Shown here piece by piece: positions 18,012 through 25,405 of a stretch of DNA of 64,000 bases; the stretch's first letter is position 1; the number at the start of each line of letters is the position of its first letter. The notes beneath the pieces were generated by a model. The model did not search any database, had not been told where the DNA came from, and worked only from the letters and a program-made list of their open reading frames with translations. The DNA comes from Cellvibrio fontiphilus (GTDB taxonomy: Bacteria; Pseudomonadota; Gammaproteobacteria; Pseudomonadales; Cellvibrionaceae). The DNA lies in NCBI RefSeq assembly GCF_035317345.1, contig NZ_JAYKTU010000009.1, one strand, 5' to 3'. The position numbers and the translations under genes were made by a program.

Positions 18012-18731
18012 ATGATAGTGAGCGCATTTGATATGCAACTGCACCCGGATTTTTCCTGTCGCGTTGATTTTATTGGCGATGAACAGCAGCCTGTTTTAAT
18101 CGTGGACAACTTTGTCAGTGATCCTGCCTACTGGGTTGAGCACTGTGCGCGTTATACAAAGCTGAATAAAATTGATGCTATGTATCCCGGGCTGCGGGCT
18201 ACTGCTCCGGACAGTTATTTACAATTGATTTATCATTATTTGCGAGAGGAAATATGCAAGACCTTTGCGTTAAATGAGTCGATGGTTACGCATGTTAAAT
18301 CCGATTATTCAATGGTGCTTACGCCAGTGAATCAATTAAAGCTGGCCCAGTGTTTACCGCATTATGATTCTTTAATTTCATCTGAGTTGGCAGCCGTGCA
18401 CTATTTATGCCCTGGTGAAAAGGGTGGAACTGCGTTTTACCGTCATAGGGATACTGGTTTTGAATATATTGATAGCGATCGAGTAGCAACCTATTTTGAA
18501 AAATTGAATGCGGGCATCAAGCAACATTCCTATCGACAGGCTTATATGAATGGTAGCAACCAGCTGTTTGAGCAGATTGCGAGTTATGAGGCGGTTTACA
18601 ATCGCATCATTATCTATCGCTGCACCAGTTTACACTCGGGCAATATAGGCTCTGATTTTATTTTTGAATCAGATCCTCGCAAAGGAAGGCTAACCATAAA
18701 TACGTTTATTGGCACTGCAAACAGAAAATAA
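18012..18731 (+). CDS. DUF6445-like protein, possible 2-oxoglutarate/Fe(II) oxygenase fold
   Basis: This 239-aa cytosolic protein has no signal peptide. It resembles the DUF6445 family, often found next to tryptophan halogenase homologues and TonB-dependent receptors (from memory). The residue pattern fits a double-stranded beta-helix oxygenase: an HxD pair (H117-Y-D119 in LPHYDS), a distal histidine (H208 in TSLHSGN) and an arginine near the C-terminus (R226 in KGRLTINTF) that could bind 2-oxoglutarate. It ends the halogenase operon, followed by a bidirectional hairpin. Oxygenase activity is an inference from spacing and order only. Confidence 0.65.
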   Translation: MIVSAFDMQLHPDFSCRVDFIGDEQQPVLIVDNFVSDPAYWVEHCARYTKLNKIDAMYPGLRATAPDSYLQLIYHYLREEICKTFALNESMVTHVKSDYSMVLTPVNQLKLAQCLPHYDSLISSELAAVHYLCPGEKGGTAFYRHRDTGFEYIDSDRVATYFEKLNAGIKQHSYRQAYMNGSNQLFEQIASYEAVYNRIIIYRCTSLHSGNIGSDFIFESDPRKGRLTINTFIGTANRK

Positions 18732-18750
18732 ACCCAGCCAAGGCTGGGTT
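18731..18750. terminator. Bidirectional terminator between the halogenase operon and the GH43 gene
   Basis: AACCCAGCC (18731-18739) pairs with GGCTGGGTT (18742-18750). The T-rich tail is better on the - strand (TTATTTTCT), so it mainly serves the convergent GH43 gene. Confidence 0.8.
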
Positions 18751-18758
18751 TGTCTGGC

Positions 18759-19883
18759 TTAATCCAAATACGCATCCAAGGTGCGGATGCTGCCATCATC
18801 ATTGTGAATTAATTCGGTGACTTTCATATTGCGTAAATAGGTTTTGCCGCCGGAGATTTGGCTGTCGTGGTAAAACAAAAACCATTTGCCGTCCACTTGT
18901 ACGATAGAGTGATGCGTGGTCCAGCCCAGCACCGGCATCAGGATAATTCCCTGATGGGTAAAAGGGCCATAGGGGCTGTCGCCTGTGGCATAGGCAATGT
19001 AGTGGGTGTCGCCGGTGGAATAAGAAAAATAATATTTGCCATTGTGTTTATGTAGCCAGGCGCCTTCAAAAAAACGGCGATTGCTGTCGCTACCCAATAG
19101 CGGGTTGCCGGTGTTATCCAGAATCTGCACATCGCGGGGGGCTTCGGCAAATTGCAGCATGTCATCGTTCAGGCGTGCCACTTTAGGGCTTAGTGCCGGC
19201 TGGTTGCTGGCGGGGTATTTATCCTCTTCCACATAGCTGCCACTTGCCCAGCGCTGTAATTGTCCACCCCAAATGCCGCCAAAATACAAATAGTGGCTAC
19301 CGTCATCATCTTTAAATACCGCAGGGTCGATACTAAAACTGCCATCGATTGGCTTGGGCTCTGCGGTGAAGGGGCCGCTGGGTGAATTGCTGCGGGCGAC
19401 ACCTATGCGAAAAATGCCGTCTTTATCTTTTGCAGGAAAATATAAAAAGAATTGACCATTTTTTTCAGCGGCATCAGGTGCCCAGAGTTGGCGACTGGCC
19501 CAGGGAATATCTTCCAGTTTTAAAACCGCGCCGTGATCTGTGATCTCGGGGGTGGTTTGGCCAACGCTATTTTTATCCATGGAAAAGACATGGTAATCCT
19601 TCATGTCGAATTTATCGCCTTCACCGTTAGTGGTAATACCGCTATCGATGTCGTGTGAGGGATAAATATAAACGCGATCATTAAATACGTGCGCTGCCGG
19701 GTCTGCGGTGTAACGGTGAGTTACCAATGGCTGGTTAATAAATTGCTCGGGCTTGGCGCTCTCGGCATTTATCAGGCTCGGCATAATTTTTGGTGTTTCA
19801 GGCGCAGCGCTTTTGTCGCTGCAACCTGCGCCCAGGACTGCGGCGCCAAGCGCCAGAGTGAGTAATGTTTTGCGGTAATACAT
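18759..19883 (-). CDS. GH43 family lipoprotein (beta-xylosidase / alpha-L-arabinofuranosidase type)
   Basis: This five-bladed-propeller glycoside hydrolase probably removes arabinose or xylose from xylan oligosaccharides. The lipobox LGAGC places the acylated cysteine at residue 21, so it is membrane-anchored. GH43 catalytic positions are visible: general base D61 (TADPAA), pKa modulator D186 (SIDPAVF) and general acid E273 (FFEGAW). The length is 374 aa, a catalytic domain without a CBM. ATG 19883 is preceded by GGAG with a 7-base gap. It is the third gene of the GH115-manD-GH43 operon. Substrate specificity within GH43 cannot be set from sequence reading alone. Confidence 0.9.
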   Translation of the reverse strand: MYYRKTLLTLALGAAVLGAGCSDKSAAPETPKIMPSLINAESAKPEQFINQPLVTHRYTADPAAHVFNDRVYIYPSHDIDSGITTNGEGDKFDMKDYHVFSMDKNSVGQTTPEITDHGAVLKLEDIPWASRQLWAPDAAEKNGQFFLYFPAKDKDGIFRIGVARSNSPSGPFTAEPKPIDGSFSIDPAVFKDDDGSHYLYFGGIWGGQLQRWASGSYVEEDKYPASNQPALSPKVARLNDDMLQFAEAPRDVQILDNTGNPLLGSDSNRRFFEGAWLHKHNGKYYFSYSTGDTHYIAYATGDSPYGPFTHQGIILMPVLGWTTHHSIVQVDGKWFLFYHDSQISGGKTYLRNMKVTELIHNDDGSIRTLDAYLD

Positions 19884-19919
19884 TCGCTGCTCCGATCATT
19901 ATTGTTGAATAGACATGAC

Positions 19920-19940
19920 GGTAACAGCAATGCTGTTACC
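19920..19940 (-). promoter_or_regulatory. Intercistronic perfect hairpin overlapping the manD stop codon
   Basis: GGTAACAGC (19920-19928) and GCTGTTACC (19932-19940) form a perfect 9-bp stem with a 3-base loop. The manD stop codon lies within it. No T run follows on either strand, so it is not a simple terminator. RNA processing/stability or a regulator-binding palindrome are possible. Confidence 0.4.
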
Positions 19941-21144
19941 AATGCCAGAGAGTACCATCTTCCAGACGATTTACGGGCAAACAAGCGCGTTTGTAAGGAT
20001 ATTTAGCCGCCAGTTTTTCATCTATGTCCACGCCGTGACCGGGTGTTTCACCGGGAGTGAAATAACCGCGATTAAATTCGTAAGCGTGTGGAAAGACTTC
20101 ATCCATTTGCGCGCTGTGGGCCATATGTTCCTGAATGCCAAAATTAGGCACCCAATAATCAAAATGCAGGGCGGCGCCCATACATACCGGCGATAAATCC
20201 GTCGCGCCGTGAAAGCCGGTACGCACGTTAAACAGGCTGGCAAAATCAGCAATGCGGCGCACATGGGTGATGCCGCCAGTGTGCACAATGGTCGAGCGAA
20301 TGTAATCAATGAGCTGATTCTGGATAAGCTCGCGGCAATCGTGAATGGAATTAAATACTTCGCCTACCGCCAGTGGTGTGGTGGTGTGCTGGCGAATTAA
20401 TTTAAACGATTCCTGGTTCTCTGCAGGCACCGCATCTTCCATCCAGAATAAACGATAGGGTTCCAAATCTTTGCCCAAGCGCGCTGCTTCGATTGGTGTC
20501 AAGCGATGATGTACGTCATGCAATAAATGAATGTTATTGCCGAATTCTTTGCGTACCTGCGCAAATACTTCGGGAATAAAATTCAAATATTTTTCGGTGG
20601 ACCAAATTTCGGTAGAGGGCAAATCGGCATCGGCCGGTTCGTAACTTTTATCGCCCTTGGCCACGCCGTAGGTTTTTTCAATGCCGGGAATACCGCATTG
20701 AATACGAATTGCGTCGTAACCTTTTTCGCGCGCTTTACGCACGGCGTCCAGGGTGGAGTCCAGATCTTTGCCATTGGCATGTGTGTAGGTGAGGATGCGT
20801 TCGCGACTTTTTCCGCCGAGCAATTGATAGAGCGGCATGTTGGCAAGCTTGGCTTTAATGTCCCACAGCGCCACATCAATTGCCGCCAGTGCCGTCATAC
20901 CTACCGGCCCGCGACGCCAATAAGCACCGCGATAAAAAAATTGCCAGATGTCTTCAATTTGTTGCGGGTCGCGACCAATTAATGCCGGGACTAAATAATC
21001 TTCCAGGTAGGAAACCACGGCTTTTTCGCGGCCATTGAGTGTTGCATCGCCAATCCCATACACACCTTGGTCGGTCGTAATTTTTAGCGTGACAAAATTT
21101 CTGCCGGGGCAGGTCACAATGACTTTAGCATCAACAATTTTCAT
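19936..21144 (-). CDS. manD: D-mannonate dehydratase (enolase superfamily)
   Basis: ManD dehydrates D-mannonate to 2-keto-3-deoxygluconate (KDG), the step that follows glucuronate isomerisation and fructuronate reduction. The N-terminus (MKIVDAKVIVTCPGRNFVTL) is that of characterised ManD proteins, and the catalytic positions fall at the same numbers: R147, Y159, metal ligands D210, E236 and E262, and H212. The length, 402 aa, is standard. It sits between the alpha-glucuronidase and GH43 genes, so it probably processes glucuronate released from glucuronoxylan. Related acid-sugar dehydratases of the RspA type act on gluconate, so promiscuity is possible. The isomerase and reductase of the pathway are not in this window. 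Confidence 0.9.
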   Translation of the reverse strand: MKIVDAKVIVTCPGRNFVTLKITTDQGVYGIGDATLNGREKAVVSYLEDYLVPALIGRDPQQIEDIWQFFYRGAYWRRGPVGMTALAAIDVALWDIKAKLANMPLYQLLGGKSRERILTYTHANGKDLDSTLDAVRKAREKGYDAIRIQCGIPGIEKTYGVAKGDKSYEPADADLPSTEIWSTEKYLNFIPEVFAQVRKEFGNNIHLLHDVHHRLTPIEAARLGKDLEPYRLFWMEDAVPAENQESFKLIRQHTTTPLAVGEVFNSIHDCRELIQNQLIDYIRSTIVHTGGITHVRRIADFASLFNVRTGFHGATDLSPVCMGAALHFDYWVPNFGIQEHMAHSAQMDEVFPHAYEFNRGYFTPGETPGHGVDIDEKLAAKYPYKRACLPVNRLEDGTLWHW

Positions 21145-21199
21145 TCAATGGCGTCTCAAAAAGTGTCTGTAAGATTTTTGTTTAAAAAATGAATAACAA

Positions 21200-24103
21200 T
21201 TAATAGCGCTTGCTGGGGGGTGGCCCCAGATAGCTGGGTTGTAAACCGCCGGTATCCAACACCAGCTTTTGCAGAGTGACTGCCGGGTCAAGGCTATAAA
21301 TACGCAGTTTGTGCGCGCCTGCGCGTGCAACCTTGTGTTTGGTAATGCCAAGGCGCACATCGCTGCGCACGGTTTCCGCCCAAGTGGCATCGCTCATGTC
21401 GGCCACCAAATTCACAATTTGTGCTGGCTCATCATCAATTGCCACTGCGTAGCGCAAACCGCGTTCGGGCATAAACGGCCAGCTAGGTGCAAAAAATCCC
21501 TGTAAGGTAAATTCACCACTGCTGTGGGTGTAAATATCGTATTCAAGGTAGGGCGCGTTGGTGGCATCGTTAAATTGCCAATCGCCAATCGGGTAGACCG
21601 ACATGGACGATAAAGTACGGCCGTGTTCGGGGATTTTTTCCCAGCGCAAATGACCGCTCGCACCCCTGCGACTAAATTGCTCTGCCTCGATAGCGATGTA
21701 GCCATCGGCTTCGGCAAAACCGCGCAATGCTTTTTTGTTGATCGGGTTATTTACAATTTCCACGCCGATGCTCGCGCTGCCCCAACCGGTGCCGCTGATT
21801 TCTATACGACCAATCGCACTACCTGAGGGTGCTTTGCTCCAGTCGATACTCACATCCAGCTGCGCGCCCTTGTCAACTTGTATACTAGTCTTGTTCAGTA
21901 TAATCCAGGGCGTAGTGGTTTTGGCAGTGGCGAGGAAGGATTCTTTACCTTTATTAAAAATTTCAATCGCGCGTGACTGTGTGCCCAAGCGATCAAAACG
22001 CGGCAGCACATAGTTGCCAGGCTTGGGCCAGGCGGAGGCGACGCCTTCAATCGCTATGCCCATTTCCGCTGAATTATGTGGCTCATAATGATGGGTGACG
22101 GGTAGCGTATCTTCCGGCGGGTGATTCCAGTGGCTGTAACCAATGTGCGATTGCGACATCATATGGTTCCACTTGCCGCCGTTGAGCTGGTGGTATTCCT
22201 GTTCCAGCGCAGCATCTTTGGCAAATAATTCGCGCACTTTATCGGCGTAATCATTGGTGGTGGCGCGGGCCTGTGCGGCATACAAATGATTTTTGGCTTG
22301 CGCGTTGTACAGTGCGGTAATGTTGGCGCTGGCAGTGGTTGGGAATAACACCAATTGATAAAACGCCGCACGCTGTGCAGCGGGCAACTGTGCGTAAATT
22401 TTTTCGGCGCGAGCAACGTAATCATTCATCTCGGTGGTAACGCGTTCTGCTTCGCGATAATGCAGTTGGCTATAGGTGGCGGCGTCTTGCAGTTCGGGTT
22501 TGCGGCGCAAATTGTGGCGCGTGTAGCCGGTCATAATCGCAGCAATTTCGTCGGCGTGTTGCGCACCAAATTCACGCTCAGCCCACAGGCGGGCGAATTC
22601 GGGAATGCGCTCTTTGGGCCAAGCCTTTGGGTTCCAGGCCATGTTCAGGAAAAATTCAATCGGGTACTCCATGGGTTTTAAATCGCCTACATTGACGATC
22701 CAGATTTGGTTGGCATCAAAGGTGTAGGCGAGGTGCATTTGCTCCCAAATTTTGGCGATGGAAATAGTGTTAATCCAGCGATAGGAGCGTGGGCCGCCGA
22801 CATAATCAAAATGATAATAAACGCCGGCACCGCCACTGCGTTTGCGTTCATCGGGTGTGGGTAACCTGCGAATATTGCCCCAGTTGTCATCGCACCAGAG
22901 CAGGATTACATCGTCCGGCACACGCATGCCACGCTCGTAAAAACCTTGCACTTCTTTGTATAGCGCCCAGACTTGCGGCACTTTTGTGAGCTGATCTTTG
23001 CCAAACACATCGCTAATGATGTTGCGCTGGTCGCTGACGATTTTTTCCAACAATCCGATATTTTCACCTTCACTCATCGGCTCGTCTTGTTGGCCGCGCA
23101 TGCCCAGGGTGTAAATGCTTTCGTAGGGTTTGTTGCGCGTTGCACCATCGACCCAAAAGTTATATAAATTTTCCGGATTTTTGGAATATTCCCAGGGGCC
23201 TTTGCCGTAGCGGTTCCACTCTTTGTCAGCGCGCATCATGGGTTCGTGGTGCGAGGTGCTCATGACTATGCCGTATTCATCGGTGAGGATCATATTTTGT
23301 GGGTCATCATCGGCAAAGGCGTTATTCCACATCGCTGGCCATAAAAAATTGGCTTTCAAGCGCAGCAATAACTCGAACACCTTTTCATAAAACTGTGCGT
23401 TGTAGTTGCCATATTTTTCAGTGACCCAGTTGGTGAGGGCGGGGGCTTCATCGTTTAAAAAAATACCGCGGTATTTCACTTTGGGAATTTCAACAATATT
23501 TATTTTTTTGTCGATGAAAATAGTCGCTTTTTGTTTAACGGACACATCCGCCCACCAATACCAGGGCGATACCCCAATCTGTTCGCTCAGGCTGTAGATG
23601 CCATACATAGTGCCGCGTTTATTGGCGCCGACAATTACCAGCGCGCGCTCTACATCGGCAAAGGGTTTATCAATCACCGCGACTTGAAAGGCATCCCATT
23701 GATTCTGGATTTTGCTGACATCCAATTTTTTAGCGGCAATTAATTGCGCGATAAGCTCACTGCTGCCCAGTGTTCCCACCAACACCAATTGCTTTTGCCC
23801 GGCGAGAGTGTTTTTTAACGCCGGTTGTTTGCCGGTCACTTTTTCAATATCGCTTTGCAAATTTTTTGCCGCACGCACTACGCCGGGTAATTCGCTGCTG
23901 TCGATAACAATATCCAGAGCTTGCTGTTTATCCACCAGCACCAGATTGCCGCGTGCACTGGTTGCCAGCCAGGACTCCTCTCCCAGTGCCCAGCTGGTGG
24001 GGCTGGCTATCGCCAATAGCAGCAGTAAATACTGCATGGGGGTAGCTGCCTGGTGTTTGGTGAGCCAGCGCAAAACCGGCGTGAGGCGGAGTGAGTGCAC
24101 CAT
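21200..24103 (-). CDS. GH115 xylan alpha-glucuronidase
   Basis: GH115 enzymes remove (4-O-methyl-)glucuronic acid from internal and terminal xylose residues of glucuronoxylan. The family is recognised from GIFLNDEAPALTNWV, LKANFLWPAMWNNAFADDDP, WCDDNWGNIRRLP and the C-terminal beta-domains. The length of 967 aa is normal for GH115 with its C-terminal domain. ATG 24103 has GAGGA 7 bases upstream. That start gives a charged N-terminus before a hydrophobic export signal (QYLLLLLAIASPTSWALG, residues 24-41); ATG at residue 23 would give a more compact signal. It is the first gene of the GH115-manD-GH43 unit. An exact 14-bp near-palindrome occurs both upstream and inside this gene. Confidence 0.93.
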   Translation of the reverse strand: MVHSLRLTPVLRWLTKHQAATPMQYLLLLLAIASPTSWALGEESWLATSARGNLVLVDKQQALDIVIDSSELPGVVRAAKNLQSDIEKVTGKQPALKNTLAGQKQLVLVGTLGSSELIAQLIAAKKLDVSKIQNQWDAFQVAVIDKPFADVERALVIVGANKRGTMYGIYSLSEQIGVSPWYWWADVSVKQKATIFIDKKINIVEIPKVKYRGIFLNDEAPALTNWVTEKYGNYNAQFYEKVFELLLRLKANFLWPAMWNNAFADDDPQNMILTDEYGIVMSTSHHEPMMRADKEWNRYGKGPWEYSKNPENLYNFWVDGATRNKPYESIYTLGMRGQQDEPMSEGENIGLLEKIVSDQRNIISDVFGKDQLTKVPQVWALYKEVQGFYERGMRVPDDVILLWCDDNWGNIRRLPTPDERKRSGGAGVYYHFDYVGGPRSYRWINTISIAKIWEQMHLAYTFDANQIWIVNVGDLKPMEYPIEFFLNMAWNPKAWPKERIPEFARLWAEREFGAQHADEIAAIMTGYTRHNLRRKPELQDAATYSQLHYREAERVTTEMNDYVARAEKIYAQLPAAQRAAFYQLVLFPTTASANITALYNAQAKNHLYAAQARATTNDYADKVRELFAKDAALEQEYHQLNGGKWNHMMSQSHIGYSHWNHPPEDTLPVTHHYEPHNSAEMGIAIEGVASAWPKPGNYVLPRFDRLGTQSRAIEIFNKGKESFLATAKTTTPWIILNKTSIQVDKGAQLDVSIDWSKAPSGSAIGRIEISGTGWGSASIGVEIVNNPINKKALRGFAEADGYIAIEAEQFSRRGASGHLRWEKIPEHGRTLSSMSVYPIGDWQFNDATNAPYLEYDIYTHSSGEFTLQGFFAPSWPFMPERGLRYAVAIDDEPAQIVNLVADMSDATWAETVRSDVRLGITKHKVARAGAHKLRIYSLDPAVTLQKLVLDTGGLQPSYLGPPPSKRY
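21876..21889. promoter_or_regulatory. Intragenic copy of the ACTTGTATACTAGT site
   Basis: This is identical over 14 bases to the site upstream of the GH115 gene. The core GTATAC with ACT/AGT flanks resembles GntR/FadR-type (UxuR-like) operators. It encodes Thr-Ser-Ile-Gln-Val in the GH115 frame, so it may be coincidental, or it may be an auxiliary operator about 2.3 kb from the first. Confidence 0.35.
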
Positions 24104-24483
24104 GACCTGTTCCTCGGAGTAGGGGATGTATCTGGTATAAATTACAGCACAGACGATGTGTACTTGTATACTAGTTTGGCTGCCTATGTTTTCTCACTTG
24201 GGTTTATTGGCGGGATTATTGGTGCTTGCCGTTAAGGATTATTTAAGCTTTAGCCGTTACTATCTGCTCCGGTTGACGCAGCCGGCTGGCTTGGTTAGTG
24301 TCGGCTGCCCTGTGGGTATTTGGTGTCATGTCTGCGCAGGATTTGTGGTTTGGTTTGCGATATAACCTTTCCTTACTGTTCTTAACCCAATAGTGGGTGG
24401 CAATGATTTATCAGTGACCCTTGGTTTGTTTTTACCTTTAGTTCGTTTTTATTTTCAATTTTGTCCTCTCAAGGAGAATCGTT
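24104..24483. promoter_or_regulatory. Divergent promoter region between GH115 and the PepSY gene
   Basis: This 380-bp gap contains no credible gene. A 69-codon hydrophobic open stretch at 24156-24365 has no ribosome-binding site or family resemblance. The near-palindrome at 24162-24175 lies 58 bp upstream of the GH115 start. The remainder is AT-rich near the PepSY gene, ending in a strong AAGGAG. Confidence 0.6.
24162..24175. promoter_or_regulatory. Candidate uronate-regulator operator (UxuR/GntR type)
   Basis: ACTTGTATACTAGT is palindromic except at its 4th and 11th positions (ACT-N-GTATAC-N-AGT). GTATAC-centred palindromes are characteristic of FadR-subfamily GntR regulators of hexuronate genes. 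The position upstream of an alpha-glucuronidase/mannonate dehydratase operon fits. The regulator is not encoded in this window. Confidence 0.45.
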
Positions 24484-24750
24484 ATGCGCAAATTAGTATT
24501 GGCAAGCCTGGCAATGTTGAGTGCAACCGCATTTGCTGGCCCGGAGTGTACCCAGGCAGATAAATCCGGGTGGCTGGATCAAACCAAGTTTCAGGAGCAA
24601 CTCAAAGAGCAGGGTTATGAGATCAAAGAATTCAAAGTGACTGATGGCAACTGCTATGAAATTTATGGCTGGAACAAAGACAAACAAAAAGTAGAAATTT
24701 ATTTTGATCCGGTTACCGGCAAAGTTGTAAAAGAGGAAATTGAAGAATAA
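24484..24750 (+). CDS. PepSY domain periplasmic protein
   Basis: This 88-aa protein has a cleavable signal peptide (cleavage near ATAFAG, residue 18-19) followed by a single PepSY domain. The domain is seen in LKEQGYEIKEFKVTDGNCYEIYGW and VEIYFDPVTGKVVKEE. PepSY domains of this kind are small ligand-binding or inhibitory modules in the periplasm. AAGGAG lies 7 bases before the ATG. Its last base pair overlaps the start of the cytochrome b561 gene (TAATG), a pairing seen in other gammaproteobacteria, so the two products probably act together in electron transfer. Confidence 0.85.
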   Translation: MRKLVLASLAMLSATAFAGPECTQADKSGWLDQTKFQEQLKEQGYEIKEFKVTDGNCYEIYGWNKDKQKVEIYFDPVTGKVVKEEIEE

Positions 24751-25280
24751 TGCGCGCAGCCAGCACAACACTGTGGGACCCGTTGGTTCGCGTGTTTCAT
24801 TGGTCGATTGCGCTGATTTTTATCGCCAATTATTTTTTAAATGAAGCCGGTGAGGACTGGCATCAGTGGCTGGGTTACCTTGCTGTGGTCTGGTTACTGG
24901 TGCGTTTTGTCTGGGGTTTTATTGGCAAGGGCGCAGCGCGCTGGGCAGATTTTTTCCCTACACCGGCGCGCCTTGCTGTGCACATCAAGGCGTTGTTGCG
25001 TGGTGAAGCATACCATCGCATGGGGCATTCACCGCTCGGCGCTTTGGTGATGCTGTTAATGATGCTGGGTATTCTCTTTCTCGGTATTACCGGCTATATG
25101 ATGCAGGAGGTAGATTATTTCTGGGGTGTACAGTGGGTAGAAGATGCGCATGAATGGATTGCCAATTCGGTGATGGCATTAGTGGTAGTGCATCTCAGTG
25201 CGGCGCTGTTTGAAAGTTATCGCCTCAAGGAAAACTTACCCTTGTCTATGGTTACCGGAAAGCGTCGCTCTTTGGATTAA
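24750..25280 (+). CDS. Cytochrome b561-type di-heme membrane protein
   Basis: This 176-aa inner-membrane protein is predicted to have four membrane helices. Histidines suitable for heme ligation are H18 (VFHWS), H31 (WHQWLGY), H97 near MGHSPLGAL and H148 near VVVHLSAALFESYR, matching the bacterial cytochrome b561 family. Such proteins shuttle electrons between quinol and periplasmic or cytoplasmic partners. It is translationally coupled to the PepSY gene and closed by a bidirectional terminator. The function within the xylan locus is unknown; the pair may simply be inserted there. Confidence 0.88.
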   Translation: MRAASTTLWDPLVRVFHWSIALIFIANYFLNEAGEDWHQWLGYLAVVWLLVRFVWGFIGKGAARWADFFPTPARLAVHIKALLRGEAYHRMGHSPLGALVMLLMMLGILFLGITGYMMQEVDYFWGVQWVEDAHEWIANSVMALVVVHLSAALFESYRLKENLPLSMVTGKRRSLD

Positions 25281-25306
25281 ATTTTTCCGGCGATGTTAAA
25301 AAACTA

Positions 25307-25337
25307 AAAAGGCCAACCGAAATCGGTTGGCCTTTTT
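25307..25337. terminator. Bidirectional terminator between cytochrome b561 and xyn10C
   Basis: AAAAGGCCAACCGA (25307-25320) pairs with TCGGTTGGCCTTTT (25323-25336), flanked by A and T runs on both sides, so it can serve both convergent genes. Confidence 0.92.
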
Positions 25338-25405
25338 TATTGGTGTTGCGCTGCTTTGTAATTGCAGCGTTTGTCTCTCTAAATTACCGCTACTAGTTAT
25401 TGCTA

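Noticed and set aside
24156..24365. 69-codon hydrophobic open frame between GH115 and the PepSY gene
   Set aside because: No ribosome-binding site, overlaps the predicted operator and promoter region, and no recognisable protein.
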